This document shows positions 20,082 to 33,050 of a DNA stretch of 64,000 nucleotides, piece after piece (position 1 is the first letter of the stretch; every line of letters begins with the position of its first letter). The notes under the pieces were generated by a model that saw only the letters and a list, made by a program, of their open reading frames with translations, was not told the DNA's origin and did no database searches. Origin of the DNA: CAIWHR01 sp963843595. GTDB lineage: Bacteria > Pseudomonadota > Gammaproteobacteria > Burkholderiales > Casimicrobiaceae. A program made the translations under genes and the position numbers. The stretch lies in NCBI GenBank assembly GCA_963843595.1, contig CAWJLG010000010.1, positions 357,011 to 421,010 of the forward strand. Reading direction: 5' to 3'.

Positions 20082-20979
20082 TCAGCGTTTGAGCTTCGGG
20101 TCGAGCGCGTCGCGCAGACCGTCACCCAGGAGATTGAACGCGAGCACGGTGACGAGGATCATCACGCCCGGAAACGTGACGACCCACCAGGCGCGCAGCA
20201 CGAACTCGCGCGCGTCGGCGAGCATCGTCCCCCATTCGGACGCCGGCGGCTGTGCGCCGAGGCCGAGGAAGCCCAGCGCCGCGGCGTCGAGGATCGCGAC
20301 CGAAACGCCGAGCGAGGCCTGAACGATCAGCGGCGCCGCGCAGTTGGGCAGTACCTCGACGAACATCAGGCGCAGCAGGCCGGCGCCGTTCGCGCGCGCC
20401 GCGGTGACGTAGTCCTTCGTCGTCTCGGTGATCACCGCCGCGCGCGTGATCCGAACGTAATGCGGCAGCACGACGACGGCGACTGCCAGCATCGCGTTCA
20501 TCAGGCCCGGACCGAGGATGGCGACGATCACGATCGCGAGCAGCAGGCTCGGCAGCGTCAGGACGATGTCCATCAGGCGCATGATCGCGATCTCGGTGAC
20601 GCCGCGGGCGAAGCCGGCGACGAGGCCCAGCGCGATGCCGACGACGATCGACAGCGCGACGACGGCGATGCCGATCAGGAGCGACAGCCGCGCACCGTGG
20701 ATCAGCCGGGACAGGATGTCGCGGCCGATGGCGTCGGTGCCGAGGAGGTAAGCACGCGTGCCGCCTTCCTGCCACGCCGGCGGCTTCAGGAACGCGGCAT
20801 TGTTGGTGAGGTCCGCCGGCCATGGCGCAATCACGTCGGCGAGCGCGGCGACGAGCAGCACGGTGACGACGACGGCGAGCCCGGCGACGGCGCCGCGGTT
20901 GGCGCTGAAGTAGCCCCAGAATTCGCGCAGCGGCCCGGCGGCGCGGGCGCGCGGTGTCGGCGACCGTGTCGGCGCTCAC
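20082..20979 (-). CDS. dppC: Peptide ABC transporter permease (DppC type), apparent frameshift near N-terminus
   Basis: The C-terminal 259 residues are a clear DppC permease, with LLGTDAIGRDILSRLIHGARLSLLIG, several membrane helices and the EAA-type loop YVTAARANGAGLLRLMFVEVLPN. The open frame upstream of 20861 includes the first helix (SANRGAVAGLAVVVTVLLVAAL) but ends at a stop without a start codon. The best start is GTG 20979, overlapping the dppB stop by GTGA, in a frame one base away. Removing one base around 20938-20953 joins 'SADTVADTARP' to 'RAAGPLREFWGYFSANRG' and yields 298 residues, the normal DppC length. If the frameshift is real, the product would lack its first helix and be inactive. 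Confidence 0.8.
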
Positions 20980-22043
20980 GCGGCACTCGCGCATGGTCGG
21001 GCACGACGGTCGACCGGGTCGTCCCGGCGCTCATGTCGCGAGCGCCGGATGCGCGGGTTGATGACGCCGTAGGCGACATCGACCAACAGGTTCACGACCA
21101 TCACGACGAAGCCCAGCATCAGCAAACCGCCCTGCAGCACCGGGTAGTCGCGGCGATTGATCGCCTCGATCAGCCACTTGCCCACGCCGGGCCACGAGAA
21201 GATCGTCTCGGTCAGGATCGCGCCAGTGAACAGCACGCCGACCTGCAGGCCGATCACGGTGACGACCGGGATCAGCGCGTTGCGGAACGCGTGCAGCGCC
21301 ACGACCCGCTGCGGTGACAGCCCTTTGGCGCGCGCCGTGCGGATGTAATCCTCGCCGAGCACTTCCAGCATCGCCGAACGCGTCATCCGTGCGATGATCG
21401 CGAGCGGGTTGGTGCCGAGCACGATCATCGGCAGGATGAGATGCGACAGCGTCGAGCGGAACGCGCCCTTCTCGCCGGAGAGGAGCGCGTCGATCGTCAG
21501 AAAACCCGTCACCGGCTCGATGTAGTGCTTGACGTCGATGCGACCGGACACCGGCGTCCAGCCGAGCTGCACCGAGAACAGCAGGATCAGCAGCAGTCCC
21601 CACCAGAAGATCGGCATCGAATAGCCGGTGAGCGACGCGCCCATGACGCCGTGGTCGAACACCGAGTTGCGGCGGACCGCCGCGACCATTCCCGCGGGGA
21701 TGCCGACGACGAGCGCGAAAACGATCGCGCACAGCGCGAGCTCGATCGTCGCCGGAAACAGCGTCGCGAACTCGGTGAGCACCGGCGCCTGCGTGATCAT
21801 CGACTTGCCGAGGTCGCCATGGAGCACCCGGCCGATGTAGATGCCGTATTGTACGAGCACCGGCCGGTCGAGCCCGTACTCCTTGAGCAGCGCCGCGTGT
21901 CGCGCGGGATCGATGCCGCGCTCGCCGGCCATCGTCTCGATCGGATCGCCCGGCACGAGGCGGATCAGGAAGAACGCGAGCAGCGTCATCCCGATGAACG
22001 TCGGGACGACGAGGGTAAGCCGGGTGAGGAAAAAACGCAGCAT
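20976..22043 (-). CDS. dppB: Peptide ABC transporter permease (DppB type)
   Basis: The product is 355 residues from ATG 22043 (LRFFLTRLTLVVPTFIGMTLLAFFLIRLVPGDP), the N-terminus characteristic of DppB/OppB. It has six predicted membrane helices, a periplasmic loop between helices 1 and 2, and the cytoplasmic EAA loop EDYIRTARAKGLSPQRVVALHAFRNALIPV that docks on the ATPases. The C-terminus is about 15 residues longer than usual after DVAYGVINPRIRRSR and overlaps dppC by GTGA, so the two are probably translationally coupled. It is the first gene of the operon dppB-dppC-dppD-dppF-dppA, and its frame is intact, unlike the other four. Confidence 0.9.
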   Translation of the reverse strand: MLRFFLTRLTLVVPTFIGMTLLAFFLIRLVPGDPIETMAGERGIDPARHAALLKEYGLDRPVLVQYGIYIGRVLHGDLGKSMITQAPVLTEFATLFPATIELALCAIVFALVVGIPAGMVAAVRRNSVFDHGVMGASLTGYSMPIFWWGLLLILLFSVQLGWTPVSGRIDVKHYIEPVTGFLTIDALLSGEKGAFRSTLSHLILPMIVLGTNPLAIIARMTRSAMLEVLGEDYIRTARAKGLSPQRVVALHAFRNALIPVVTVIGLQVGVLFTGAILTETIFSWPGVGKWLIEAINRRDYPVLQGGLLMLGFVVMVVNLLVDVAYGVINPRIRRSRHERRDDPVDRRARPCASAA

Positions 22044-22390
22044 AGTAGGCGGGACGGACCGACTACCCACGCTCGAAGGGGCTCGCCGGCCCATCCCCGC
22101 GGCGCGGGCAGCGTATTGAACCATACTTCATGGGGCCGCTGGCCGTGTCCGCGACGCCGGGCCGTCGCGCCGGCGCGCATTGACGTTGCAGAGGCGTTTC
22201 GGCATCATCCGACCGCCCTAAGCCGTCGGCGGGTGTCCGGAGCGGGCGCACGACGCGCGGGTCACCGGACGGTGAGTCCCGATCCGTCGTTCGCCGAGTT
22301 CTTGAGCGTGGCCGCCAGGCGCGCCTACTCGCTTTCGGCGCAACGAACCGACGCTGCGACGGCGCAGCGCGCGTCACGAAAGGAACATCG
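22044..22390. promoter_or_regulatory. Divergent intergenic region upstream of dppB and of the secreted-protein gene
   Basis: These 347 bases must hold the promoters for the minus-strand dpp operon and the plus-strand gene at 22391. There is an AT-richer patch at about 22113-22133 (TTGAACCATACTTCATGG). No sigma-70 box pair is clear enough to call. A ribosome site GAAAGGA lies 7-13 bases before ATG 22391. Confidence 0.4.
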
Positions 22391-23002
22391 ATGCCGGCAA
22401 TTCGCCCGCGTGCGCTCGACGCGCTCCTACTCGCGCTGACGGTAGCGACGCCGGTGCTCGCGCAGCCGGTCGCCGAACGACCGAAGATTGTCGTCGGCGA
22501 CTCTTGGGAATTCCACGAGACGCAGTCGGAGCGCAAGGCCGCCACCACGACGCATGTGGTCACCGAGCTGCTGCCGGGCGACCGCGTCCGAATGCGGCAG
22601 AGCGACCAGACGTTCCAGGACTACGACAGCGCACTCAACTGGCTGCCGCGCGGGCAACGCGCTATGGCGCTGCTCGTGCAGCGCTTTCCGCTGAAGGTCG
22701 GCGACGAATGGAAGGTGTCGCGCGAGTTCCCGAATCCGAGCAGCTCCGAGGCGGGTACCGCGCGTGTGGCCGCGTACGAGCCGATCACCGTCGCGGCCGG
22801 CACGTTCCAGTGCTATCGGATCGAGATCCGCTCGGAGCTCGCGACGCGCAAGCACAGCGAGCAGCGGTTCCTCAGGCGTTGGTACTGTCCCGAGGTCAAG
22901 TGGTACGCGAAGGAGGTGATCGAGGTGGATGCGACCGGGAAGAAGGGCGCAGTCAAGCAGACCTTGACCACCGAGCTCGTCCGGTTCACGCCGGGCCGCT
23001 GA
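22391..23002 (+). CDS. Secreted protein of unknown function
   Basis: The product is 203 residues with a signal peptide (to about 25, VATPVLAQPVAE) and no lipobox. The mature part looks beta-rich: IVVGDSWEFHETQSER, then FPLKVGDEWKVSREFP, then AAGTFQCYRIEI, a pattern reminiscent of DUF3108-type periplasmic proteins that share 'VGDxWxY..AGxFxCYxI'. Two Cys (in FQCYRI and RWYCPEVKWY) could form a disulfide. A ribosome site (GAAAGGA) precedes ATG 22391. The next gene, an M20 amidohydrolase, starts 35 bases downstream, so the genes may be co-transcribed. No function can be assigned. Confidence 0.72.
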   Translation: MPAIRPRALDALLLALTVATPVLAQPVAERPKIVVGDSWEFHETQSERKAATTTHVVTELLPGDRVRMRQSDQTFQDYDSALNWLPRGQRAMALLVQRFPLKVGDEWKVSREFPNPSSSEAGTARVAAYEPITVAAGTFQCYRIEIRSELATRKHSEQRFLRRWYCPEVKWYAKEVIEVDATGKKGAVKQTLTTELVRFTPGR

Positions 23003-23037
23003 CCGGAGCGGAGGCGGGGCAACGCCGCACTCGAACG

Positions 23038-24240
23038 ATGACCGTGAGCAACCCCGTCGAGCATATCCGTCCCTGGCAGGACGAGTTCACGTCGTTCCGC
23101 CGCGATCTGCACGCCCATCCCGAGCTCGGCTTCGAGGAACACCGGACCGCCGAGAAGGTATGCGAACAGCTGCGCACACTCGGCGTCGAATTCCACACCG
23201 GCATCGGCAGGACCGGAATCGTCGCCGTCGTGCGCGGCCGTGGCGAGCGCAGCGGCCGTGCGGTCGGTCTGCGCGCGGACATGGACGCGCTGCCGATGCA
23301 GGAGGAAAACGCGTTCGCGCACAGGTCGCGCTACGACGGCCGGATGCACGGCTGCGGCCACGACGGGCACACGACGATGCTGCTCGCCGCGACCCGCTAC
23401 CTCGCAGAGACGCGCAACTTCGACGGCACCGCCTACCTCATCTTCCAGCCGGGCGAGGAGGGCTACGCGGGCGCGGCGGCAATGATCGCGGACGGCCTGT
23501 TCGAGCGCTTTCCCGCCGAGCGGGTCTTCGCGCTTCACAACTGGCCGGGCCTGCCGCCGGGACAGATCGGCATCACGCCGGGACCGGCGATGGCCGCGGC
23601 CGACCGGATCGAGATCGTCATCGACGGTCGGGGTGGCCACGGCGCGCACCCTCACGCGACGATCGACCCGGTGCTCGTCGCCGGCCACATCATCACCGCC
23701 GTCCAGTCGATCGTGAGCCGCAACGTGAGCCCGATCGACACTGCGGTGGTCAGCCTGTGTGCGATGCATGCCGGCAATCCGGGGGCGATGAGCGTGATAC
23801 CGGCGCATGCGACGCTCGTGGGCACGGTGCGGACGTTCCGGGGCGCCACTCAGGACATGATCGAGCGCCGCCTGTCCGAGCTCGTCCCGGCGATTGCGGC
23901 CGGTTTCGGGGCGAAAGCGACACTCAAGTACGAGCGCGTGTATCCGGCCACGATCAACCACCCGCGCGAAGCGGAATTCGCCGCCAACGTGGCCGAGTCG
24001 CTGGTGGGTTCCGCCAACGTGGTGCGCAACCTCGACCCGTCGATGGGTTCGGAGGATTTCTCGTTCATGCTGCAGGCCAGGCCGGGTGCCTTCGCGCGGC
24101 TGGGTCAGGGCGGCGCCGAGGGCGGTTGCGTCCTCCACAACAGCAGCTACGATTTCAACGACGCGGTGATTCCGCTCGGTGCCGGCTACCTCGCAGCGCT
24201 CGCCGAGCGCGCGATGCCGCTGGGCGGTCCCCGTCCGTGA
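23038..24240 (+). CDS. M20 family amidohydrolase/peptidase (hippurate hydrolase-like)
   Basis: The product is 400 residues from ATG 23038. The N-terminus RRDLHAHPELGFEEHRTAE and the metal site motif MHGCGHDGHTTMLL (His104, Cys106, His108, Asp109) are diagnostic of the M20D group (HipO, IAA-amino-acid hydrolase, N-acyl-amino acid deacylases), in which Cys106 bridges metal ions. The GEEG proton-shuttle Glu (FQPGEEGYAGA), the dimerisation domain (DRIEIVIDGRGGHGAHPH) and the C-terminal MGSEDFSFMLQARPG are all present. It hydrolyses amide bonds of N-acyl amino acids or small peptides in the cytoplasm; the substrate cannot be told. Its stop overlaps the next start by GTGA, and it is divergent from a peptide ABC transporter, which supports a role in using imported amides. 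Confidence 0.88.
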   Translation: MTVSNPVEHIRPWQDEFTSFRRDLHAHPELGFEEHRTAEKVCEQLRTLGVEFHTGIGRTGIVAVVRGRGERSGRAVGLRADMDALPMQEENAFAHRSRYDGRMHGCGHDGHTTMLLAATRYLAETRNFDGTAYLIFQPGEEGYAGAAAMIADGLFERFPAERVFALHNWPGLPPGQIGITPGPAMAAADRIEIVIDGRGGHGAHPHATIDPVLVAGHIITAVQSIVSRNVSPIDTAVVSLCAMHAGNPGAMSVIPAHATLVGTVRTFRGATQDMIERRLSELVPAIAAGFGAKATLKYERVYPATINHPREAEFAANVAESLVGSANVVRNLDPSMGSEDFSFMLQARPGAFARLGQGGAEGGCVLHNSSYDFNDAVIPLGAGYLAALAERAMPLGGPRP

Positions 24241-25331
24241 GCGCTGCGCGGCACTTCGCGCAATCGTACGCCGAGGCGCGGGCGAAATTCATCGCCGCGG
24301 CCACGGCACGCGGCCTCGCGATCGATTCCCGTGAACTGCCGGGGCGGCGCGGCGTCGAAGGAGAGGTGCTGGCGATGGACGTCGGGGTTCTCGGCCCCGC
24401 CGCGGCGGGGGGAATGCTCATGCTCTGGTCGGCAACGCACGGTATCGAGGGCTATTGCGGCTCCGGCTGCCAGGCGGGCCTGCTGTCCGACGACGGGTTC
24501 GTCGAGGCGGTCGACGAGGCCGGCGTGGCGGTCCTCTTTGTCCATGCGGTCAATCCGCACGGATTCTCGCATGGTCGGCGCGTCAATGAGGACAATGCCG
24601 ATCTCAACCGCAACTTCCGTGATTTCACGGCAATGCCGCCGGCCAACGCCGCGTATGCCGAACTGCACGCGCTGCTGCTGCCCGCCACTTGGCCGCCGTC
24701 CATCGACGATGAACGTGCGCTCGGTGCGTGGATCGCAGCGCACGGCGAGCGCGCCTTCCAGGAGGCGGTGAGCGGCGGCCAGTACGCATTCCCGGACGGT
24801 CTGTTCTACGGCGGTGCGGAGCCGGCGTGGAGCAACCGGACGCTGCGCGGCGTGCTGCGCGAGCACGCGGCGCAGCGCGTGTGCCTTGGCCTCATCGATT
24901 TCCATACCGGGCTGGGCCCCTGTGGGCATGGCGAGAAGATCTACAACGGTCGCGACCGGCCCGCGGACGTGGCGCGCGCGCGTGCCTGGTGGGGTAACGA
25001 CGTCACGTCGTTCTTCGACGGCTCGTCGACGTCGGCGCCGCTGGTCGGAATCAACGGCAATGCCATCTATGACGAGTGTCCGGGCGTCGAATGCGCGGCG
25101 ATCGCGCTAGAGTACGGGACGGTGCCACTGCCGGCGGTGCTGCAGGCGCTGCGCGCCGATCACTGGCTGCACAATCATCCCGCCGCGGCGCCCGCGCTGC
25201 GCGAGGCGATCCGCGTGCAGATGCGCGATGCGTTCTACGGCAACGACGATGCATGGAAGGAGACGGTATACGTGCAGGCGCGGGATGCGGCGCTGACGGC
25301 GCTGGCGAGGCTGGCCCGCGCCGGTGCGTGA
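24237..25331 (+). CDS. M14-like zinc carboxypeptidase family protein (DUF2817)
   Basis: The product is 364 residues from GTG 24237, in a GTGA overlap with the preceding amidohydrolase. Features match DUF2817, a branch of the M14 metallopeptidase fold: SATHGIEGYCGSGCQ (His and Glu of the HxxE zinc motif), AVNPHGFSHGRRVNEDNADLNRNFRDF (the NxxDLNRNF substrate motif), LIDFHTGLGPCGHGEKIYNG (third zinc His), and ALEYGTVPL (candidate catalytic Glu). No signal peptide is seen, so it is cytoplasmic. It probably cleaves a C-terminal amino acid or amide from small substrates imported by the nearby Dpp system. The open frame reaches far upstream, but that part is the shadow of the M20 gene. Confidence 0.82.
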   Translation: MSAARHFAQSYAEARAKFIAAATARGLAIDSRELPGRRGVEGEVLAMDVGVLGPAAAGGMLMLWSATHGIEGYCGSGCQAGLLSDDGFVEAVDEAGVAVLFVHAVNPHGFSHGRRVNEDNADLNRNFRDFTAMPPANAAYAELHALLLPATWPPSIDDERALGAWIAAHGERAFQEAVSGGQYAFPDGLFYGGAEPAWSNRTLRGVLREHAAQRVCLGLIDFHTGLGPCGHGEKIYNGRDRPADVARARAWWGNDVTSFFDGSSTSAPLVGINGNAIYDECPGVECAAIALEYGTVPLPAVLQALRADHWLHNHPAAAPALREAIRVQMRDAFYGNDDAWKETVYVQARDAALTALARLARAGA

Positions 25332-25397
25332 TCGGGACGATGCCCCCTTAACCGCGAAGTGACCCGACCGGGGGGCGCTGCGATGAGGAGACGGACG

Positions 25398-25781
25398 ATG
25401 AACAGAATGCTGCTGTTGTCGTTGCCGCTGGTGGCTGCGGGCTGCCAGACCTGGGGCCCGACCTGGAGCGAGGTGACCGGTGCACGCTGGAACCAGGCGA
25501 TCATGGACCGCCGCGCGGCGATCATCGAGCGGGTCGACGAGCAGGGCGCGTTCGCACAGTACCCGATCAAGATTGAGCCGGGCCAGCACCGGCTGGTCGT
25601 GCAGGGGCCGAGCCCGGGACGCCCCGGAGGGAGCATCCTGAAGGAATTCACGCTCGACGCGGCGCCGTGCAAGCGCTATTACGTCAACGCGCAGTTCAAG
25701 AACAACGTGCAAAACGACTGGACCCCGGTCATCGATTACGTCGACGACATCTCCGGGTGCCGGGTCGAAGCGAAGAAGTAG
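25398..25781 (+). CDS. Small lipoprotein of unknown function
   Basis: The product is 127 residues. ATG 25398 is preferred over ATG 25383 because GAGGAG lies about seven bases before it. A signal peptide with lipobox LVAAGC (Cys16) is followed by a mature part that ends in ITDYV-like strands (VIDYVDDISGCRVEAKK) and contains IKIEPGQHRLVVQGP and PCKRYYVNAQFKN. The pattern 'pGxHxlxvxxp..C..Yyv.A' resembles small periplasmic beta domains in other lipoproteins, but I cannot name the family. Two Cys in the mature domain could be disulfide-linked. It follows the peptidase gene by 66 bases. Confidence 0.72.
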   Translation: MNRMLLLSLPLVAAGCQTWGPTWSEVTGARWNQAIMDRRAAIIERVDEQGAFAQYPIKIEPGQHRLVVQGPSPGRPGGSILKEFTLDAAPCKRYYVNAQFKNNVQNDWTPVIDYVDDISGCRVEAKK

Positions 25782-26054
25782 ACGCTTGTCGTCCGCAACG
25801 CCGTCAGGACGCGACGAGGTCGCCGTCAGGTTGCACGCCGCGCTCCGCCGCGCTGCGCATGCGTTGCCGCGAGGCAGCCGAGGGTCCGGGCGCGGCGGTG
25901 GTTTCGGCTATAATTCCGCCTTTTGCGGGCGCAGCGACCGACCCTCGGTGCAGGGTCGCGCCACGGCCGAGCGCAGGCACGTCGTGCCCGGCGCTGCGCG
26001 TGCCCTGTTGGCCATCCCGTAACCCGTCCGGCAACCGACTTCGGTCCTCATCAA

Positions 26055-29579
<3,525 letters not shown>

Positions 29580-29673
29580 TTCGCAGCACCGTGCCGCGCG
29601 TTATTGCGCGGGCACCGGCTATAATCCCGAGCGGGACGTCGCGCCATCCGCCCATGCTCATCCAAGCCCGCGC

Positions 29674-30921
29674 ATGACTTCGCTGCAACTCGGTCTCATT
29701 GCCGGCGGCGCCGCACTGATCGTCGGCGTACTCATTTACAACTGGCTGCAGGAGCGGCGCGTCCGGCGGCGCATCGACGAGGCCTTCCGCAAGCCCGACG
29801 CCGATGCGCTCCCGGCTGCCGGCCGTCTCGCTGGTACCGCGCAGGAACGCGTGGAACCCACGTTGATGCGCGGCGGCGACGACGACGGGGACGACGCCAT
29901 GCGCGAGCCCACGGCCGAAGGGGCGGGCTCCGCCAACATCGCGCGGGCGCCGGCGGCCGAGGTGAGCGACGAAGCTTGGGAGGCGCCAATCGATGTCATT
30001 GCCCGCTCGCCGCTGGGCACGCCGGTCGGTGCGGCGTCCGCGCCGTTTTCCGATGCACCTGCGGCGGGTGGCGGCCGGATTGCAGCGGCGGGCAAGGCAC
30101 TCGCGCAGCCGGATCCCGACATCGAATGCGTGGTGACGCTGCAACCGGTGAAGCCGGTACCGGCGGGGGCGATCGCTGCGGGCTTGCACGCACGTCCGGG
30201 CAAGCCGTTGCGCTGGTTCGGACGCCGCGGCGCCGACCTGCCCTGGCAGCCGATCAAGGCCGACACCGCCGGCGAATTCAGCGAGTTCGCCGCGTGCCTG
30301 TTGCTCGCCGATCGCGCGGGCGCTGCCAGCCGGCCACTGCTCGAAGGCTTCGTGGCCATGATCGCGCAGATCGCTCCGACATTGCCTGCCGCGTTCGATC
30401 CACCGGATCCCGTGCGTGAAGCGGAGCGGGCCGAGGCGCTCGACCGGATCTGCGCGGATCTCGACGTGCAGATCGGCCTCACCGTTCTCAAGTCCGGACC
30501 CGCGACGATCCAGGGGACCCGGCTGCGCGGTGTCGCGGAGGCTGCGGGCTTCCGGTTGACCGACGCAGGACGGTTCGACTGGGTGCAGGAAGACACCGGC
30601 GCGGTCCTCTATGCGCTGCAGAATTTCCGCGCCGAACCGTTCAGTGTCGAGACGCTGCGCCTTGCCTCGACTCCCGGCGTCGTGTTCCTGCTCGACGTGC
30701 CGCGCGTGACCGAGCCGGTGCGCGTGTTCGACCAGATGAAGCTCGCGGCAAAGCGGATGACGCAGACGCTCGACGCGACGCTCGTCGACGACAACCGGCG
30801 TCCGCTCGATGATGCGGCGCTGGGAGCGATCCGGCAGCAGGTGCAAGCGGCGGCGGCCGCACTGCGCGACGTCAACATCGAGCCGGGCAGCCCGCGCGCG
30901 CTTGCGCTGTTCGGCGGTTGA
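29674..30921 (+). CDS. zipA: Cell division protein ZipA-like, C-terminal FtsZ-binding domain
   Basis: The product is 415 residues from ATG 29674. It has an N-terminal membrane helix (about 5-24, LGLIAGGAALIVGVLIYNWL), a basic stub (QERRVRRRIDEAF), an Ala/Pro/Gly-rich linker with acidic patches (50-190), and a C-terminal domain (about 290-415) with GFRLTDAGRFDW, NFRAEPFSVETLR, VVFLLDVPRVTEP and FDQMKLAAKRMTQTLDATLVDDNRRPL. This last part matches the ZipA FtsZ-binding domain. ZipA tethers FtsZ to the inner membrane at the division site. Position between smc and ligA agrees. Its stop lies within a few bases of the ligA start. Confidence 0.85.
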   Translation: MTSLQLGLIAGGAALIVGVLIYNWLQERRVRRRIDEAFRKPDADALPAAGRLAGTAQERVEPTLMRGGDDDGDDAMREPTAEGAGSANIARAPAAEVSDEAWEAPIDVIARSPLGTPVGAASAPFSDAPAAGGGRIAAAGKALAQPDPDIECVVTLQPVKPVPAGAIAAGLHARPGKPLRWFGRRGADLPWQPIKADTAGEFSEFAACLLLADRAGAASRPLLEGFVAMIAQIAPTLPAAFDPPDPVREAERAEALDRICADLDVQIGLTVLKSGPATIQGTRLRGVAEAAGFRLTDAGRFDWVQEDTGAVLYALQNFRAEPFSVETLRLASTPGVVFLLDVPRVTEPVRVFDQMKLAAKRMTQTLDATLVDDNRRPLDDAALGAIRQQVQAAAAALRDVNIEPGSPRALALFGG

Positions 30922-30932
30922 TTCCGCCATCG

Positions 30933-32987
30933 ATGCGCCACCACGATGCCGTGACCGCTGCACCGCCGGTCGCTGTGGCGCGCGCCGCCGCCCTGCGACG
31001 CGAAGTCGAGGCGCACAACTACCGGTATTACGTGCTCGACGCGCCAACGGTGAGCGATGCCGAGTACGACAGCCTGTTCCGCGAACTCCAGGCGCTGGAA
31101 GCGCAATATCCGGAACTCGCGGGCCCGGACTCGCCGACGCAGCGCGTAGGGGGAGCGCCCGCTACGGCCTTCGACGCGGTGACGCACCGCGTCCCGATGC
31201 TGTCGCTCAACAACGCGTTTTCCGACGGGGAGGTCGAAGCGTTCGACCGGCGCGTGCGCGAGGGTCTGGCACACGGCGACGCGATCGAGTACGCGGTCGA
31301 GCCCAAATTCGACGGACTGGCCGTCAGCCTGACGTACGAGCGCGGTCGCTTCGCGGTCGGGGCCACCCGCGGCGACGGCACCAGCGGCGAGAACGTGACG
31401 GCGAACCTGCGCACCGTCGGCGCGATTCCGCTCGTACTCGCGGGCTCCGCGGTCCCGCCGCTGATCGAGGTCCGCGGCGAGGTGCTGATGCTCCGGCGCG
31501 ACTTCGAGGCCCTCAACGCCGCGCAGGCGGCGAAGGGCGAGAAGACCTTTGCCAATCCGCGCAACGCTGCGGCGGGCAGCCTGCGCCAGCTCGACGCGAA
31601 AGTGACGGCCAGCCGGCGGCTCACGTTTCTTGCCTACGGCATCGGCGAAGTCGATTGGGGGCGCGGCACCGTTCCGGCGACGCAGGCGGCGCTGCTCGAC
31701 CGGCTGGCAATCCTGCATTGTCCGGTGACGAGGGAGCGCGAAGTCGTGCGCGGCCTCGCCGGGCTGCTCGCCTATTACGGGAAGATGGGCGAGCGGCGAG
31801 GGACGCTTCCCTACGAGATCGATGGCGTCGTGTACAAGGTCAACGATTTTGCGCTGCAGGAGCGCCTGGGCTATGTTTCGCGCGCGCCGCGCTTTGCCGT
31901 CGCGCACAAGTTCCCGGCCGAGGAGATGGCGACGCAGGTGCTGGCCATCGATGTTCAGGTCGGGCGGACCGGCGCGATCACGCCGGTCGCGCGTCTGGCC
32001 CCGGTCTTCGTCGGCGGGGTCACGGTGACCAATGCGACGCTGCACAACGAGGACGAGGTGCGGCGCAAGGACGTCCGGATCGGGGACACCGTGATCGTGC
32101 GCCGCGCCGGCGACGTGATCCCCGAGGTCGTGCGCGTGCTCCCCGGGAAACGGCCGAGTGGTGCAAAAGCCTTCGTGATGCCGGCCGTGTGCCCCGAGTG
32201 CGGCTCGGCGGTCGTTCGGCTTCCGGACGAGGCCATCGCGCGCTGCACCGGCGGGCTCGTCTGCCCCGCCCAGCGCAAGCAGGCCCTGCTGCATTTCGCG
32301 AGCCGGCGCGCGCTCGACATCGAGGGCCTCGGCGAGAAGCTCGTCGACCAGCTCGTCGATGGCGGCATCGTCCGCACGCCAGCCGACCTCTACCGGCTCG
32401 GGGTGGCGAGCCTCGCGGCGCTGGAGCGGATGGCCGACAAGTCCGCGGCCAACGTGATCGCCGCCATCGACCGCAGCCGCTCGACGACGCTGCCTCGCTT
32501 CATCTTCGGGCTCGGCATCCGCCACGTCGGCGAGGCGACGGCGAAGGACCTGGCGCGCCATTTCGGGCGCCTCGACGCGCTCATGGGGGCCGGCGAGGCG
32601 GCACTCCTGGAAGTGCGCGACGTCGGACCGGTGCTGGCCGAAAGCATCGCGCGCTTCTTCGCCGAGCCCCACAATCGCGAGGTGATCGAGCAACTGCGCG
32701 CGGCGGGCGTTCACTGGCTGGAGGGTGAGCCGCAGCGCCCCGTGCGCGGGCGGTGCGCGGGGCTCGTGTTCGTGCTGACCGGAGCGCTGCCGACGCTCAC
32801 GCGCGACGAGGCGAAGGCGCTCATCGAGGCCGAGGGCGGCAAGGTGGCCGGCAGCGTTTCGAAGAATACGAACTACGTGGTCGCCGGCGACGATGCGGGC
32901 AGCAAGCTCGAGAAGGCGCGCGAGCTGCAGATCCCCGTCATCGACGAGGACGGCCTGCAGCGGCTGCTCGGGGCGGGGCGCGGGTAA
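30933..32987 (+). CDS. ligA: NAD-dependent DNA ligase LigA
   Basis: The product is 684 residues from ATG 30933; TTG 30918 is a possible alternative. Domains in order: Ia (HNYRYYVLDAPTVSDAEYDSLF), adenylation with nucleophile Lys125 in EPKFDGLAVS, OB fold (VGRTGAITPVARL), a four-Cys zinc finger (CPECG..CTGGLVC), helix-hairpin-helix repeats (LDIEGLGEKLVDQL onwards), and a C-terminal BRCT domain (FVLTGALPTLTRDEAKALIEAEGGKV). It seals nicks in duplex DNA using NAD during replication and repair. Length and all domains are complete. Probably expressed with zipA. Confidence 0.96.
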   Translation: MRHHDAVTAAPPVAVARAAALRREVEAHNYRYYVLDAPTVSDAEYDSLFRELQALEAQYPELAGPDSPTQRVGGAPATAFDAVTHRVPMLSLNNAFSDGEVEAFDRRVREGLAHGDAIEYAVEPKFDGLAVSLTYERGRFAVGATRGDGTSGENVTANLRTVGAIPLVLAGSAVPPLIEVRGEVLMLRRDFEALNAAQAAKGEKTFANPRNAAAGSLRQLDAKVTASRRLTFLAYGIGEVDWGRGTVPATQAALLDRLAILHCPVTREREVVRGLAGLLAYYGKMGERRGTLPYEIDGVVYKVNDFALQERLGYVSRAPRFAVAHKFPAEEMATQVLAIDVQVGRTGAITPVARLAPVFVGGVTVTNATLHNEDEVRRKDVRIGDTVIVRRAGDVIPEVVRVLPGKRPSGAKAFVMPAVCPECGSAVVRLPDEAIARCTGGLVCPAQRKQALLHFASRRALDIEGLGEKLVDQLVDGGIVRTPADLYRLGVASLAALERMADKSAANVIAAIDRSRSTTLPRFIFGLGIRHVGEATAKDLARHFGRLDALMGAGEAALLEVRDVGPVLAESIARFFAEPHNREVIEQLRAAGVHWLEGEPQRPVRGRCAGLVFVLTGALPTLTRDEAKALIEAEGGKVAGSVSKNTNYVVAGDDAGSKLEKARELQIPVIDEDGLQRLLGAGRG

Positions 32988-33050
32988 GGCCGACGACCCA
33001 GGCACGCCGTTGCCGACGGTGTTCCGGTTTCCAAACAAAGAGAGACGTCG

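Noticed and set aside
25786..26034. Short frames between the small lipoprotein gene and smc
   Set aside because: No start signals or domain character on either strand. I treat this as the smc leader.
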